Positions 11,937-20,941 of a stretch of 64,000 bases of DNA are shown piece by piece. The position numbers were made by a program, and so were the translations under genes. The notes under the pieces were generated by a model. That model worked only from the letters and a program-made list of their open reading frames with translations. It ran no database searches and was not told where the DNA came from. The first letter of the stretch is position 1. The number at the start of each line of letters is the position of its first letter. Source of the stretch: Desulfobaculum xiamenense. Its GTDB lineage: Bacteria > Desulfobacterota > Desulfovibrionia > Desulfovibrionales > Desulfovibrionaceae. The stretch is taken from positions 744,001-808,000 of the forward strand of contig NZ_JAATJA010000002.1 in assembly GCF_011927665.1 (NCBI RefSeq), given 5' to 3'.

Positions 11937-14048
11937 ATGTCGAACAATCTGTACATCACCGCAACCGAGTCCCGAAGCGGCAAGTCGGCCATCGCGCTTG
12001 GCGTGATGCAGTTGCTCACGCGAAACGTGCGCAACGTCGCCTTCTTCCGCCCCATCATCAACAATGGCGTTGATAGTGGCAGGGATCATGACATCAACCT
12101 CATCCTCCGGCAGTTCAAGCTCGACATCCCCTACGAGGACACGTTCGCCTGCACGCTCGCGCAGGCCCGCGAACTCATCAACAGCGGCCAGCACGCCCAG
12201 CTCCTCGAGAACATCCTCAACAAGTACAAGGCGCTGGAAGCGGAGTACGATTTCGTGCTGTGCGAGGGGACGGACTTTCAGGGCAAGGACCCGGCCTTCG
12301 AGTTCGACCTCAACGTCGACATCGCGGCCAACCTCGGCTGTCCTGTGATGCTCGTCGTCTCCGGCCGTGGCAAGACTGACGAGGAGATCGTGGCCTCTGC
12401 CCAGATCACCATCGACACGATGGAAGAGAAGGGCGTGGACCTCGTGGCCGCCGTGGTCAACAGGGCGGAGAAGGGCGCGGACCGCGAGCGCATCGTGTCC
12501 AGTCTCGAATGCAAGGTGCGTTGCACTCAGCCGCTGTCCGTGTTCGTGATCCCGGAGGAGGAGAGCCTTGGCAATCCCACGGTCAAGGACGTCATGAAAT
12601 GGCTCGACGCGCAGGTGCTCTACGGGCACGGCCGCCTCGAGACGGTGGTTGGCGACTTCCTCGTCGCCGCGATGCAGATCGGCAATTTCCTCGGCTATAT
12701 TTCCAAGGGCAGCATGATTATCACCCCCGGCGACCGTGAGGACATCATCCTCACCGCGCTGGCATCGCGCCTGTCGAGCGCCTATCCGGACATCTCCGGC
12801 GTGGTGCTCACCGGCGGGCTGCAACCCTCGGCTGGCGTGCATCGCCTCATCGAGGGCTGGACCGGCGTGCCGCTGCCCGTGCTTTCGGTCAAGGGTCACA
12901 CCTACCAGACCACCCAGAAGCTCGCCGAACTCTACGGCCGCATCGACCCGGACGACCAGCGCAAGGTGGCGCTGGCACTCGGCACCTTCGAGGCCCACGT
13001 GGACGTACCCGTGCTGTCCGAGCGTCTCGTCACGCGGCGCTCCACCCGCATCACGCCCAAGATGTTCGAGTACAACCTCGTGGAGACGGCCAAGAAGCAC
13101 CGCATGCGCATCGTCATGCCCGAGGGCGAGTGCGATCGCATCCTGCGCGCGGCCGAGATACTGCTGCGGCGCGGCGTGTGCGAGGTCATCATCCTCGGCA
13201 CCATGGACAAGCTGACGGCCAAGATTTCCGAGCTGGGCCTCAACCTTGACGGCGCGCGGCTCATCGACCCCGCCACCTCGGAGCTGCTGGACGACTACGC
13301 GCAGACCTACTTCGAGTCCCGCAAGCACAAGGGCATCCTCATGGACGAGGCGCGCGACAAGATGCTCGACCCCACCTACTTCGGCACGATGATGGTCCAC
13401 AAGGACCATGCCGACGGCATGGTCTCCGGCGCCATCAACACCACGGCCCACACCATCCGCCCCGCCTTCGAGTTTGTGAAGACCAAGCCGGATGCGTCCA
13501 TCGTGTCCAGTGTGTTCCTTATGTGCATGAAGGACCGCGTGCATGTGTTCGGCGACTGCGCGGTGAACCCTAATCCCAACGCGCAGCAGCTCGCCGAGAT
13601 CGCCATTGTGTCCGCGCAGACGGCACGCATCTTCGGCGTGGAGCCGCGCGTGGCCATGCTGTCCTACTCCACGGGCGCATCCGGCAAGGGTGCCGACGTG
13701 GACAAGGTGAAGGAGGCCACGGTCATCGCTCGCGAGCGCGTGCCCGAGTTGGCCATCGAAGGCCCGTTGCAGTTCGATGCCGCCGTGGACCCCGATGTCG
13801 CGCAGACCAAGCTGCCCGGCAGCGAGGTCGCGGGCAAGGCCACCGTGTTCATCTTCCCCGACCTCAACACCGGCAACAACACCTACAAGGCCGTCCAGCG
13901 TTCCGCCGGGGCCGTGGCCATTGGGCCGGTGCTTCAGGGCCTGAACAAGCCCGTCAACGACCTTTCCCGGGGGTGCACCATCCCCGACATCGTTAACACC
14001 GTGGCCATCACGGCCATTCAGGCACAGGCCGAAAAGGGCCTGCTCTAG
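11937..14048 (+). CDS. pta: Phosphate acetyltransferase (long form)
   Basis: 703 aa; converts acetyl-CoA and phosphate to acetyl phosphate and CoA. It is the three-domain form: an N-terminal BioD-like P-loop domain (TATESRSGKSAIALG), a central DRTGG domain (residues about 215-320) and a C-terminal PTA_PTB catalytic domain from about 370 (RIVMPEGECDRILRAAE; SYSTGASGKGADVDKV; FPDLNTGNNTYKA). The start has GAGGAAATCGCA just upstream. With ackA 21 bases downstream it forms the substrate-level ATP branch of lactate oxidation. Confidence 0.97.
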   Translation: MSNNLYITATESRSGKSAIALGVMQLLTRNVRNVAFFRPIINNGVDSGRDHDINLILRQFKLDIPYEDTFACTLAQARELINSGQHAQLLENILNKYKALEAEYDFVLCEGTDFQGKDPAFEFDLNVDIAANLGCPVMLVVSGRGKTDEEIVASAQITIDTMEEKGVDLVAAVVNRAEKGADRERIVSSLECKVRCTQPLSVFVIPEEESLGNPTVKDVMKWLDAQVLYGHGRLETVVGDFLVAAMQIGNFLGYISKGSMIITPGDREDIILTALASRLSSAYPDISGVVLTGGLQPSAGVHRLIEGWTGVPLPVLSVKGHTYQTTQKLAELYGRIDPDDQRKVALALGTFEAHVDVPVLSERLVTRRSTRITPKMFEYNLVETAKKHRMRIVMPEGECDRILRAAEILLRRGVCEVIILGTMDKLTAKISELGLNLDGARLIDPATSELLDDYAQTYFESRKHKGILMDEARDKMLDPTYFGTMMVHKDHADGMVSGAINTTAHTIRPAFEFVKTKPDASIVSSVFLMCMKDRVHVFGDCAVNPNPNAQQLAEIAIVSAQTARIFGVEPRVAMLSYSTGASGKGADVDKVKEATVIARERVPELAIEGPLQFDAAVDPDVAQTKLPGSEVAGKATVFIFPDLNTGNNTYKAVQRSAGAVAIGPVLQGLNKPVNDLSRGCTIPDIVNTVAITAIQAQAEKGLL

Positions 14049-14069
14049 GTCCGCGAGGGAGATACGGCA

Positions 14070-15284
14070 ATGAAGATACTGGTCATCAATTCCGGCAGCT
14101 CGTCCATCAAGTACCAGCTGTTCGACATGGCAGCCCGTTCGGTCATGGCGTCTGGCGTGGTGGAGCGCATCGGCCTCGACATGGGCAGCCTGACCCACAA
14201 GCGCTACCCCGGCACTCCGGACGAATCCAAGAGCGTCTTCGAGCAGCCCATCCCGGACCACGAGGTCGGCATGGAGCTGGTCATCGAGAAGCTCATCGAC
14301 GCGAACATCGGCGTCATTCACGACACTTCGGAGATCGACGGCGTCGGCCACCGCGTGGTGCATGGCGGCGAGAAGTTCACCACGCCCATGCTGGTGGATG
14401 ACACGGTCAAGAAGGGCATCGAGGAGGTCGCACCGCTTGCGCCCCTGCACAACCCCGGACACCTCGCGGGTATCAATGTGGCCCAGCGCCTGTTCCCCAA
14501 CGCGGCGCACGTCACCGTGTTCGATACGGCCTTCCATCAGAGCATTCCGCCGCATGCGTATCACTACGCCGTGCCATACGAGCTGTACGAGGAATTGCAC
14601 GTGCGCCGTTACGGCTTCCACGGCACCTCGCACCACTACGTGGCCAAGCGTGCGGCCCAGCTTCTGGGGCGTCCGCTCGACGAGCTGAACCTCATTACGG
14701 TGCACCTCGGCAATGGCAGCTCCATCACGGCCATCAAAAAGGGCAAGAGCTATGACACGTCCATGGGACTCACCCCCACGGGTGGCGTGATCATGGGCAC
14801 CCGCTCCGGTAACATCGACCCCGCCATTATCGGCTTCCTCGCCCGCGAGAAGGGCATGGACATCCAGCAGATCGACGACCTGCTGACCAAGAAGGCGGGC
14901 CTGCAGGGCATCTGTGGCATGTCCGACATGCGCGATATCCACGCCGCGCGGGAGAAGGGCGACGTGCGCGCCCAGCTCGCACTGGACATGGCCTGCCACC
15001 GCGTACGCATGTACATCGGTGCCTACATGGCCGAACTGGGGCATGTGGACGGCGTCATCTTCACTGCAGGAATCGGCGAGAACGACGACATCGTCCGCTA
15101 CAACTCCATAAGTGGACTGGAAGAATACGGCATCGTCATCGATGCCGAGGCCAACGCCAAGCGTCCCGACGAGTGGATGCGCATCTCCACCGATGATTCG
15201 CGCATTCCCGTGTTCGTCATCCGCACCAACGAGGAGCTAGAGATAGCTCTCCAGACCATGGACCTCATCACGAGAAAGTCCTGA
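14070..15284 (+). CDS. ackA: Acetate kinase
   Basis: 404 aa, full length for the family; transfers phosphate from acetyl phosphate to ADP, yielding acetate and ATP. Signatures are the N-terminal INSGSSSIKYQLFD, the adenosine/phosphate motifs LGNGSSITAI and MGLTPTGGVIMGTRSG, and FTAGIGEND near the C-terminus. It lies directly behind pta in the same operon. Confidence 0.98.
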   Translation: MKILVINSGSSSIKYQLFDMAARSVMASGVVERIGLDMGSLTHKRYPGTPDESKSVFEQPIPDHEVGMELVIEKLIDANIGVIHDTSEIDGVGHRVVHGGEKFTTPMLVDDTVKKGIEEVAPLAPLHNPGHLAGINVAQRLFPNAAHVTVFDTAFHQSIPPHAYHYAVPYELYEELHVRRYGFHGTSHHYVAKRAAQLLGRPLDELNLITVHLGNGSSITAIKKGKSYDTSMGLTPTGGVIMGTRSGNIDPAIIGFLAREKGMDIQQIDDLLTKKAGLQGICGMSDMRDIHAAREKGDVRAQLALDMACHRVRMYIGAYMAELGHVDGVIFTAGIGENDDIVRYNSISGLEEYGIVIDAEANAKRPDEWMRISTDDSRIPVFVIRTNEELEIALQTMDLITRKS

Positions 15285-15304
15285 TCATTCCCGCTTGACA
15301 TTGC

Positions 15305-15336
15305 GGCGGGTGGAGTCTTTGGTGTCTCCACCCGCC
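15305..15336 (+). other. Stem-loop between ackA and lutC
   Basis: Perfect 11-bp stem (GGCGGGTGGAG / CTCCACCCGCC) with a 10-base loop, followed by ATTTGTT. It could act as a partial terminator that lowers expression of the lut genes, or as a processing site. Confidence 0.6.
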
Positions 15337-15411
15337 ATTTGTTCAATGAAACCGGACCGCAAGCGGTTCGCATAGGGACTCTTACGCGCCCGCAATAGGG
15401 AGATACCAACA

Positions 15412-16044
15412 ATGAGTTCAGTCGATACTCTGGTCACGGAGTTCACACAGCGCGCCGAGAAGGTCGGTGCGGTGGTCTCCATGGTGAAGAGCATGTCCGA
15501 GGCCTTCGCCTACACGGTTGATCTGTGCGAGAGGAAGGATGCCTGCCAGTTGCTGCTTTCGGGCTGTGGCCTGCCGCTGTCCGACGCCGCTGGCGAGATG
15601 TGCGAAGCACGGACCCAGCCGAAGGTCGTCGCCGCGCCCGCCCTTGCGGGAGAGGAGCGCGAGGCCCTTGCCGCTGCATGCGAAGCGAAGGGAATGACCC
15701 TCATCAGCGATGGGATGCGTAAGCACCTTGCAGGAATCGACATCGGTTTCACCGTGGCCGAGTACGGCATCGCCGAGACCGGCACCATCGTCCAGAACTC
15801 CAACAGCGAGGAACTGCGACTGGCGACCATGGTCAGCGAGAATCACGTGGCCGTGCTACCCGTCTCGCGCATTCGTGCCACGTCCTACGATGTGGAGCGC
15901 GAGTTCGTGAACATGGTTGACGCGTCCCCGAGCTACATGGCCTTCATCACCGGTCCCAGCCGTACGGCAGACATCGAACGCGTGCTCGCCCTTGGCGTGC
16001 ATGGTCCGCTGGAACTCCACATCCTGCTGCTGGAGGGCGAATAG
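15412..16044 (+). CDS. lutC: LUD-domain protein LutC-like (L-lactate dehydrogenase component)
   Basis: 210 aa consisting of one LUD domain, the family of LutC/YkgG. Visible motifs include GFTVAEYGIAETGTIV and the C-terminal FITGPSRTADIERVLALGVHGP, which is typical of LutC. Together with the next gene it should form the flavin-independent, iron-sulfur L-lactate dehydrogenase of the lut type. The gene is set off from ackA by a 127-base gap with a hairpin. The start ATG follows GGGAGATACCAACA. Confidence 0.92.
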   Translation: MSSVDTLVTEFTQRAEKVGAVVSMVKSMSEAFAYTVDLCERKDACQLLLSGCGLPLSDAAGEMCEARTQPKVVAAPALAGEEREALAAACEAKGMTLISDGMRKHLAGIDIGFTVAEYGIAETGTIVQNSNSEELRLATMVSENHVAVLPVSRIRATSYDVEREFVNMVDASPSYMAFITGPSRTADIERVLALGVHGPLELHILLLEGE

Positions 16045-16045
16045 C

Positions 16046-18199
16046 ATGCAGAAGTCCACGAATCTTTCCGAGTACCGCAAGTCCTGTCAGGAGGCACTTG
16101 GCGATGACTTCCTGCGCGAGGCCATGGACAAGTTCGCCACCGCCTACCGCGCCAACCGCGTCAATGCCTTCGCCGACATGCACGAGAAGGAACTCATCGC
16201 CGAAATCGCCGAGTCCAAGGACGCCGCCATCGCGCGTCTGCCGGAACTCTTCGAGCAGTTCCGCGCGAAGGCCGAGGCCGCTGGCGTGAAGGTGCACCTT
16301 GCCCGCACGGCTGGCGAGGCCAACGAGATCATCGCCCGCATCGCGCGCGACAACGGCGTGAAGAAGATCGTCAAGTCCAAGTCCATGACCGCCGAGGAGA
16401 CGCTGCTGAATCACGCCCTCGAAGACGAGTTCGAGGTGGTGGAGACCGACCTCGGCGAGTGGATCATCCAGTTGCGCCATGAAGGTCCCTCGCACATGGT
16501 CATGCCTGCCATCCATCTCTCGCGCCATCAGGTCCGCGACCTGTTCAGCGAAGTGACTGGCCAGCAGCAGGAGTCCGACATTCAGAAGCTCGTCAAGGTT
16601 GCCCGCCGCGAACTGCGCCGCCACTACGCCGAGGCGGACATGGGCATCTCCGGTGCGAACTTCGCCATCGCCGAGACCGGCTCCATTGGCCTCGTCACCA
16701 ACGAGGGCAATGCCCGCCTCGTGACCACGCTGCCCCGTGTGCACGTGGCCCTGTGCGGTCTGGACAAGCTGACCCCGAGCATCCACGACGCCCTGCGCGT
16801 GCTCAAGGCCCTGCCGCGCAATGCCACCGGTCAGGCGCTGACCTCCTACGTCACGTGGATCACCGGTGCCAACGAGTGTGCCACGGCCGAGGGCGGCCGC
16901 AAGGAAATGCATGTCGTGTTCCTCGACAACGGCCGTAGCGCCATGGCCGAGGACCCCGATTTCGCGCAGGTGCTCCGGTGCGTGCGCTGCGGCGCGTGCG
17001 CCAACGTTTGCCCCGTGTACCGACTGGTGGGCGGCCACAAGATGGGCCACATCTACATCGGTGCCATCGGTCTCATCCTGACCTATTTCTTCCATGGGCG
17101 CGACAAGGCCAGAAACCTCGTGCAGAACTGCATCAACTGCGGTGCATGCAAGGAGGTCTGCGCCGCGGGTATCGACCTGCCGAGGCTCATCAAGGAGATC
17201 CACTCGCGCATCCTCGACGAGGACGGCCACCCCACGTATTCCGACCTGCTTGGCAAGCTCATGAAGAACCGCAAGCTCTTCCACACGCTGCTGCGCACGG
17301 CCAAGCTCGGTCAGGCTCCGCTCAAGGACGGCGAAGGCTTCCTGCGCCACCTGCCGCTCATGTTCTTCAAGGAGCACAACTACCGCGCCCTGCCCACCAT
17401 CGCCGAGAAGCCCTTCCGCGACATGTGGAAGGAGATTGAGCCGAAGCTCACCGGCACCAAGCTGCGCGTGGGTCTGTTCGCGGGCTGCGTGCAGGATTTC
17501 GTGTACCCCGAGCAGATGGCCGCCGCCGTGAAGGTGATGGACCACGGCAAGGCGCACATGGACTTCCCCATGGAGCAGTCCTGCTGCGGTCTGCCTCTGC
17601 AGATGATGGGCGAGACCGCCCACGCCGCCGAGGTCGCCGCGCAGAACGTGGCCGCGCTCGATCCCGCGCGCTACGATTACATCGTCACCCTGTGCGCGTC
17701 CTGCGCATCGCAGCTCAAGCACAGCTACCCCCGTCTGCTGGCCGATGATCCGGCCATGTCCCTCAAGGCGAAGCAGTTCGCGGACAAGGTCATCGACTTC
17801 AGCTCCTTCGTGCGCGACGTGCTCGGCATCGGCGCAGACGACTTCCAGAACGTGGCCGTAACCACGAAGACCGCCTACCACGCTCCGTGCCACCTGTGTC
17901 GCGGGCTTGGCGTGGTCGGCACCTCGCAGGAGCTCATCAGCGACAGCGGGCTCGACTACGTGAAGGCGGACGAGGAGGACGTGTGCTGCGGATTCGGCGG
18001 CACCTTCTCCATGAAGTTCCCCGAGGAATCCAAGGAACTGCTCAACAAGAAGCTCGACAACGTCGCCAAGACCGGCGCGAAACAGCTGCTCACCGACTGC
18101 CCCGGCTGCGTTATGCAGCTTCGCGGCGGTGCGCGCCGTCGTGGTGACGACCTTCAGGTCCGGCACATCGCCGAGGCCCTTGCCGAGCGCCTGAAATAG
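16046..18199 (+). CDS. Fused LutB-LutA iron-sulfur protein (L-lactate dehydrogenase)
   Basis: 717 aa. The N-terminal 300 residues are a LUD domain as in LutB (KSKSMTAEETLLNHALE; ADMGISGANFAIAETGSI). Two [4Fe-4S] motifs follow (CVRCGACANVCPVY from Cys312; CINCGACKEVCAAG from Cys362). The C-terminal part carries two CCG domains as in LutA (FAGCVQDFVYPEQ ... CCGLP; CHLCRGLG ... CCGFGGTFSMK). So LutB and LutA, separate in Bacillus, are one chain here. The start at 16046 is one base after the lutC stop. It passes electrons from L-lactate to the quinone pool or a membrane redox complex; the acceptor is not visible. Confidence 0.93.
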   Translation: MQKSTNLSEYRKSCQEALGDDFLREAMDKFATAYRANRVNAFADMHEKELIAEIAESKDAAIARLPELFEQFRAKAEAAGVKVHLARTAGEANEIIARIARDNGVKKIVKSKSMTAEETLLNHALEDEFEVVETDLGEWIIQLRHEGPSHMVMPAIHLSRHQVRDLFSEVTGQQQESDIQKLVKVARRELRRHYAEADMGISGANFAIAETGSIGLVTNEGNARLVTTLPRVHVALCGLDKLTPSIHDALRVLKALPRNATGQALTSYVTWITGANECATAEGGRKEMHVVFLDNGRSAMAEDPDFAQVLRCVRCGACANVCPVYRLVGGHKMGHIYIGAIGLILTYFFHGRDKARNLVQNCINCGACKEVCAAGIDLPRLIKEIHSRILDEDGHPTYSDLLGKLMKNRKLFHTLLRTAKLGQAPLKDGEGFLRHLPLMFFKEHNYRALPTIAEKPFRDMWKEIEPKLTGTKLRVGLFAGCVQDFVYPEQMAAAVKVMDHGKAHMDFPMEQSCCGLPLQMMGETAHAAEVAAQNVAALDPARYDYIVTLCASCASQLKHSYPRLLADDPAMSLKAKQFADKVIDFSSFVRDVLGIGADDFQNVAVTTKTAYHAPCHLCRGLGVVGTSQELISDSGLDYVKADEEDVCCGFGGTFSMKFPEESKELLNKKLDNVAKTGAKQLLTDCPGCVMQLRGGARRRGDDLQVRHIAEALAERLK

Positions 18200-18205
18200 C
18201 GCGAC

Positions 18206-18220
18206 AGGGGGCATTGCCCC
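18206..18220 (+). other. Short hairpin after the lut genes
   Basis: GGGGGCATTGCCCCC, a perfect short inverted repeat just after the stop codon. On its own it is weak; it precedes the larger stem at 18262. Confidence 0.4.
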
Positions 18221-18261
18221 CACCCCCCGGCGGACGAGCCCTGTCCGCCGACTCATCCCGG

Positions 18262-18303
18262 CCGCCCGGTCCGCCGCCTCCCACCATGCGGCGGACCGGG
18301 CGG
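18262..18303 (+). terminator. Long GC hairpin closing the lactate operon
   Basis: A perfect 16-bp stem (CCGCCCGGTCCGCCGC) with a 10-base loop CTCCCACCAT. No T-run follows, so it is either an atypical terminator or a 3' stabiliser of the operon mRNA. Confidence 0.6.
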
Positions 18304-18389
18304 ACAAACGCGATGATTCGCGCTATCCTCGAACCCGGCAACGACGTCCGGCACGAATTGGTGCCGAATACATCCGGATTGGAGACACG

Positions 18390-18923
18390 ATGAAGGGAAA
18401 GACCAAGCGCGAATCGACCACCATGCTCACCCAGCGGATGCTGCCGCAGGACGCCAACCCAGCGGGCAACGTTCACGGCGGCGTGACGCTCAAGTACATC
18501 GACATAGCGGGCGGCACCGTGGCCATGCGCCATTGCCGCACCAACGCCGTCACGGCGTCCATCGACCGCATGGACTTCCTGCAGCCCGTGTACGTGGGGG
18601 ATCTGGTCACCTTCAAGGCCAGCCTCAACTACACCGGCCGCACGTCCATGGAAGTCGGCGTGCGCGTGGAGGCCGAGAACATGTTCACCGGCGAGAAGCG
18701 CTACTGCGCGTCGGCCTATCTGACCTTCGTGGCGCTGGACAAGGACGGGCGACCGCACGAGGTCCCGCCGCTCATCCTCGAAACGGACGAGGACCATCGC
18801 CGCTGGCGCGAGGCCGAGGCCCGCAGGGCCATCCGCAAGCAGGAGCGCCAGCGCGAGCGCGAATCCCAGCGGGCCGCGCAGACCGCATCACTCAACGAAC
18901 AGGGAGACGACGAGTCATGTTGA
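18390..18923 (+). CDS. Acyl-CoA thioesterase, hotdog fold (YciA/BFIT type)
   Basis: 177 aa. A single hotdog domain covers residues 10-130, with the family motif NPAGNVHGGVTLKYID and the Asn/Asp-containing helix. It should hydrolyse acyl-CoA thioesters to free acid and CoA in the cytoplasm; chain-length specificity cannot be read. The last 45 residues are a charged helix (RRWREAEARRAIRKQERQR) not needed for the fold. The end overlaps the next start by 7 bases, which implies translational coupling. Confidence 0.9.
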   Translation: MKGKTKRESTTMLTQRMLPQDANPAGNVHGGVTLKYIDIAGGTVAMRHCRTNAVTASIDRMDFLQPVYVGDLVTFKASLNYTGRTSMEVGVRVEAENMFTGEKRYCASAYLTFVALDKDGRPHEVPPLILETDEDHRRWREAEARRAIRKQERQRERESQRAAQTASLNEQGDDESC

Positions 18924-19219
18924 AGCACATCGTGTTGTGGGTGCTGAAGGACGAGGCCGAGGGCGACACCGCCGCTGGCAATGCCGCCAAGCTGAAGGAG
19001 CGCCTCGAAGCGCTCAAGGGCCGTGTGCCTGGCCCCGTGGAGCTGGAGGTCGGCATCAACGTCGATCCGGCGGGCGGCGTGTCGCACGTGGCGCTGTATT
19101 CGGTGTTCGAGAACGCTGAGGCCCTGCAGGGCTACGCCGTGCATCCCCTGCATCTCGAAGTGGTCGACTTCATCCGCAAGGTGGCCGCCGAGCGCCGCTG
19201 CGTGGATTACGAATTCTAG
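18917..19219 (+). CDS. Dabb-domain (stress-responsive A/B barrel) small protein
   Basis: 100 aa, a single Dabb ferredoxin-like barrel: MLKHIVLWVLKDEA at the N-terminus and the typical YAVHPLHLEVVDFI near the end. Family members form dimeric barrels; most have no known reaction. The start at 18917 has AGGGAG eleven bases upstream and overlaps the thioesterase stop by 7 bases, so the two are co-translated. Confidence 0.88.
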   Translation: MLKHIVLWVLKDEAEGDTAAGNAAKLKERLEALKGRVPGPVELEVGINVDPAGGVSHVALYSVFENAEALQGYAVHPLHLEVVDFIRKVAAERRCVDYEF

Positions 19220-19257
19220 AAACCGGCCGTCGGCGAGCGCGCGACGGTGCGGATGAG

Positions 19258-19291
19258 AAAAGGCCCGTGGGTGTTCCCCACGGGCCTTTTT
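19258..19291. terminator. Bidirectional terminator between convergent genes
   Basis: Stem AAAAGGCCCGTGGG / CCCACGGGCCTTTT, 14 bp with a 5-base loop. T-runs form on both strands. It serves the Dabb gene (plus) and the lipoprotein gene at 19309 (minus). Confidence 0.93.
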
Positions 19292-19308
19292 GTTTGGCTG
19301 TCAGCGCG

Positions 19309-20118
19309 TCAGTCGGCGCAGGGGGGCGCTTCGGAAAGCGACGCCATGCGACGTGGGAGCGGACGCAGCACTGCCACCCGCCAGCCGTAGAAGTCCCTGT
19401 ACTGCTCGCGCGAAAGCGTTACCGCCGGGTCGAGGCGGATGATGTCCGCGATGTCGATGGTCAGGGCGACATCGGCCCCGGCGGGGGTGCGGTCCATGAC
19501 GAAGATGGCCAGATGGTGGCCCTCCAGCTGCGACGCGGCGGTGATGCCGCCTGCGGGCATGGCGTCGAGACCCTCGAAGAGCGTGAACAGTTCGTCCCAC
19601 GAGTCGGGCAGGGCGTTTTCGGCGGGGAGATGGTCGTCCGGGACGAGCATCACGCGTACGGCGGGGCTGTGCGTGTACACCGCGCTGGTTTCGGCGGCGT
19701 CGATGCGCAGTCCGTCGCGGTCCGCGTCGTAAAGGGCGCTGTACATGAAGCGGGCCGAGCGCCCGTGCGCATCGCGAAGCGAGACGATGCCGCTGGCGTA
19801 GCGCCCCGTTGGACCGTCCTCGCGGGCGCGGTATTCAAGCAGCCGATGCGCGTCGATGTGGAAGCCGGGGAAGGCGAAGTCGCCTACGAGACCGGCGGCG
19901 GTCTGCTGGTCGATGGTCGCCCCGCGCAGGTCGCGGCCTTGCATGGCGGCGAAGATGGCGCGCGCGGCGAAGACGGCGTCCGGCGGATAGTCCGCCGCGC
20001 AGGTCGGAATGTCCTGTGGCACGGGGCTTACAGCAGTGGGATACGTGGCGCAGGCGGCCAGTGCCGCCGCAAGCACGAGTCCCGCGTACAGGATGAGAAT
20101 GCCCGGTCTGTGGTGCAT
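19309..20118 (-). CDS. Putative lipoprotein of unknown function
   Basis: 269 aa. The N-terminus is a lipoprotein signal peptide: a hydrophobic stretch then the lipobox LAAC with Cys23, so the mature protein should be anchored in the envelope. The rest (VFAARAIFAAMQGRDLRG...) shows no family I recognise; it is mixed alpha/beta with no repeats or metal motifs. The start at 20118 is set by GGAGGAACGCA directly upstream. It stands alone on the minus strand between convergent and tandem neighbours, so context gives no function. Confidence 0.75.
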   Translation of the reverse strand: MHHRPGILILYAGLVLAAALAACATYPTAVSPVPQDIPTCAADYPPDAVFAARAIFAAMQGRDLRGATIDQQTAAGLVGDFAFPGFHIDAHRLLEYRAREDGPTGRYASGIVSLRDAHGRSARFMYSALYDADRDGLRIDAAETSAVYTHSPAVRVMLVPDDHLPAENALPDSWDELFTLFEGLDAMPAGGITAASQLEGHHLAIFVMDRTPAGADVALTIDIADIIRLDPAVTLSREQYRDFYGWRVAVLRPLPRRMASLSEAPPCAD

Positions 20119-20271
20119 TGCGTTCCTCCGGCTGGTTCGCGGATGAAATCGTTGCACACCATAGCACACCATCGGGAATCGCACAGCCCCGCAGCGCATG
20201 TTTTGCGTCCGGAATGTCGAAAAGTCCGTAACTGGGCGGTGGAAGGGGAAAATCGTGGAGCGCCCGACGCG

Positions 20272-20298
20272 GCCGGAGAGGCTGGGCTTCTCCGGCCG
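20272..20298 (-). terminator. Terminator-like hairpin after the PEBP-like gene
   Basis: 9-bp stem (GGCCGGAGA / TCTCCGGCC) with a 9-base loop, 36 bases past the stop of the minus-strand gene at 20335. No strong T-run. Confidence 0.5.
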
Positions 20299-20334
20299 GT
20301 GCGTGTCGCCCTTGTGGGCAAAAGACGTGGGCGA

Positions 20335-20793
20335 TCAGCGGGAGTAGTGGCCCGTGAGCTGCGCCGTGGCGAGGGTGTGCCCGTCCATGGCCGCGAGGAG
20401 TTCGTCGCGGGTGGCCTCGGGGGCGAGGTCGGGCGTCGTGTCCAGCGCGTAGATGGTGAAGACGTAGTCGTGCTTGCCGTGTCCCTCGGGCGGGCAGGGG
20501 CCGTTGTAGCCGATGTTGCCGAAGGAATTCACGCCCTGGCGCATGCCGGAGGGGTGCTCCGCGGTGCGGGGAATCTTGGCCGCGAGGCGGAAGGCCACGC
20601 CGGGGATGCCGTAGATGACCCAGTGCGTCCAGGTTCCGGCGGGGGCGTCGTGATCGTCGCAGATGACGGCGAAGCTTTCGGTGCCCTCGGGCGCGTCCTC
20701 CCAGTCGAGAGAGGGGGAGAAGTCGCTGGCGTCGCAGGTGAACTGGATGGGAATGCGCGTCCCTTCCTGAAAGGAACTGCTGGTGAGTTTCAT
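20335..20793 (-). CDS. YbhB/YbcL-family PEBP-like protein
   Basis: 152 aa, the full length of bacterial phosphatidylethanolamine-binding-protein homologues. Signature elements are the DDHDAPAGTWTHWVIYGIP segment around the ligand pocket and GYNGPCPPEGHGKHDYVFTIYALD near residues 95-115. No signal peptide, so it is cytoplasmic. The biochemical role of this bacterial family is not settled; ligand and partner cannot be inferred from the neighbours. Confidence 0.92.
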   Translation of the reverse strand: MKLTSSSFQEGTRIPIQFTCDASDFSPSLDWEDAPEGTESFAVICDDHDAPAGTWTHWVIYGIPGVAFRLAAKIPRTAEHPSGMRQGVNSFGNIGYNGPCPPEGHGKHDYVFTIYALDTTPDLAPEATRDELLAAMDGHTLATAQLTGHYSR

Positions 20794-20941
20794 GGGTGGG
20801 TGACTCCTGCTGTGATGAATTTTCGCCCGAGCATCCTAGCAGAGGCCGGGGCGGAGGGCAAAGGTCGTGATGGGGGGACAGCCGCACGGGGGCGTCGCAT
20901 CGGAGCGGATTCTGGTGTATGCTGTGGAGACTGGAGGTCCC

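Noticed and set aside
10569-15044. Very long open frame (about 1491 codons) on the minus strand opposite the LDH Fe-S subunit, pta and ackA
   Set aside because: It is a shadow of GC-rich plus-strand codons (third-position bias), is rich in His, Leu, Gly and Val without any domain, and lies opposite three certain genes.
15947-18307. Long minus-strand frame opposite lutC and the lutAB fusion
   Set aside because: Same antisense shadow effect; no start with a ribosome site and no recognisable domain.
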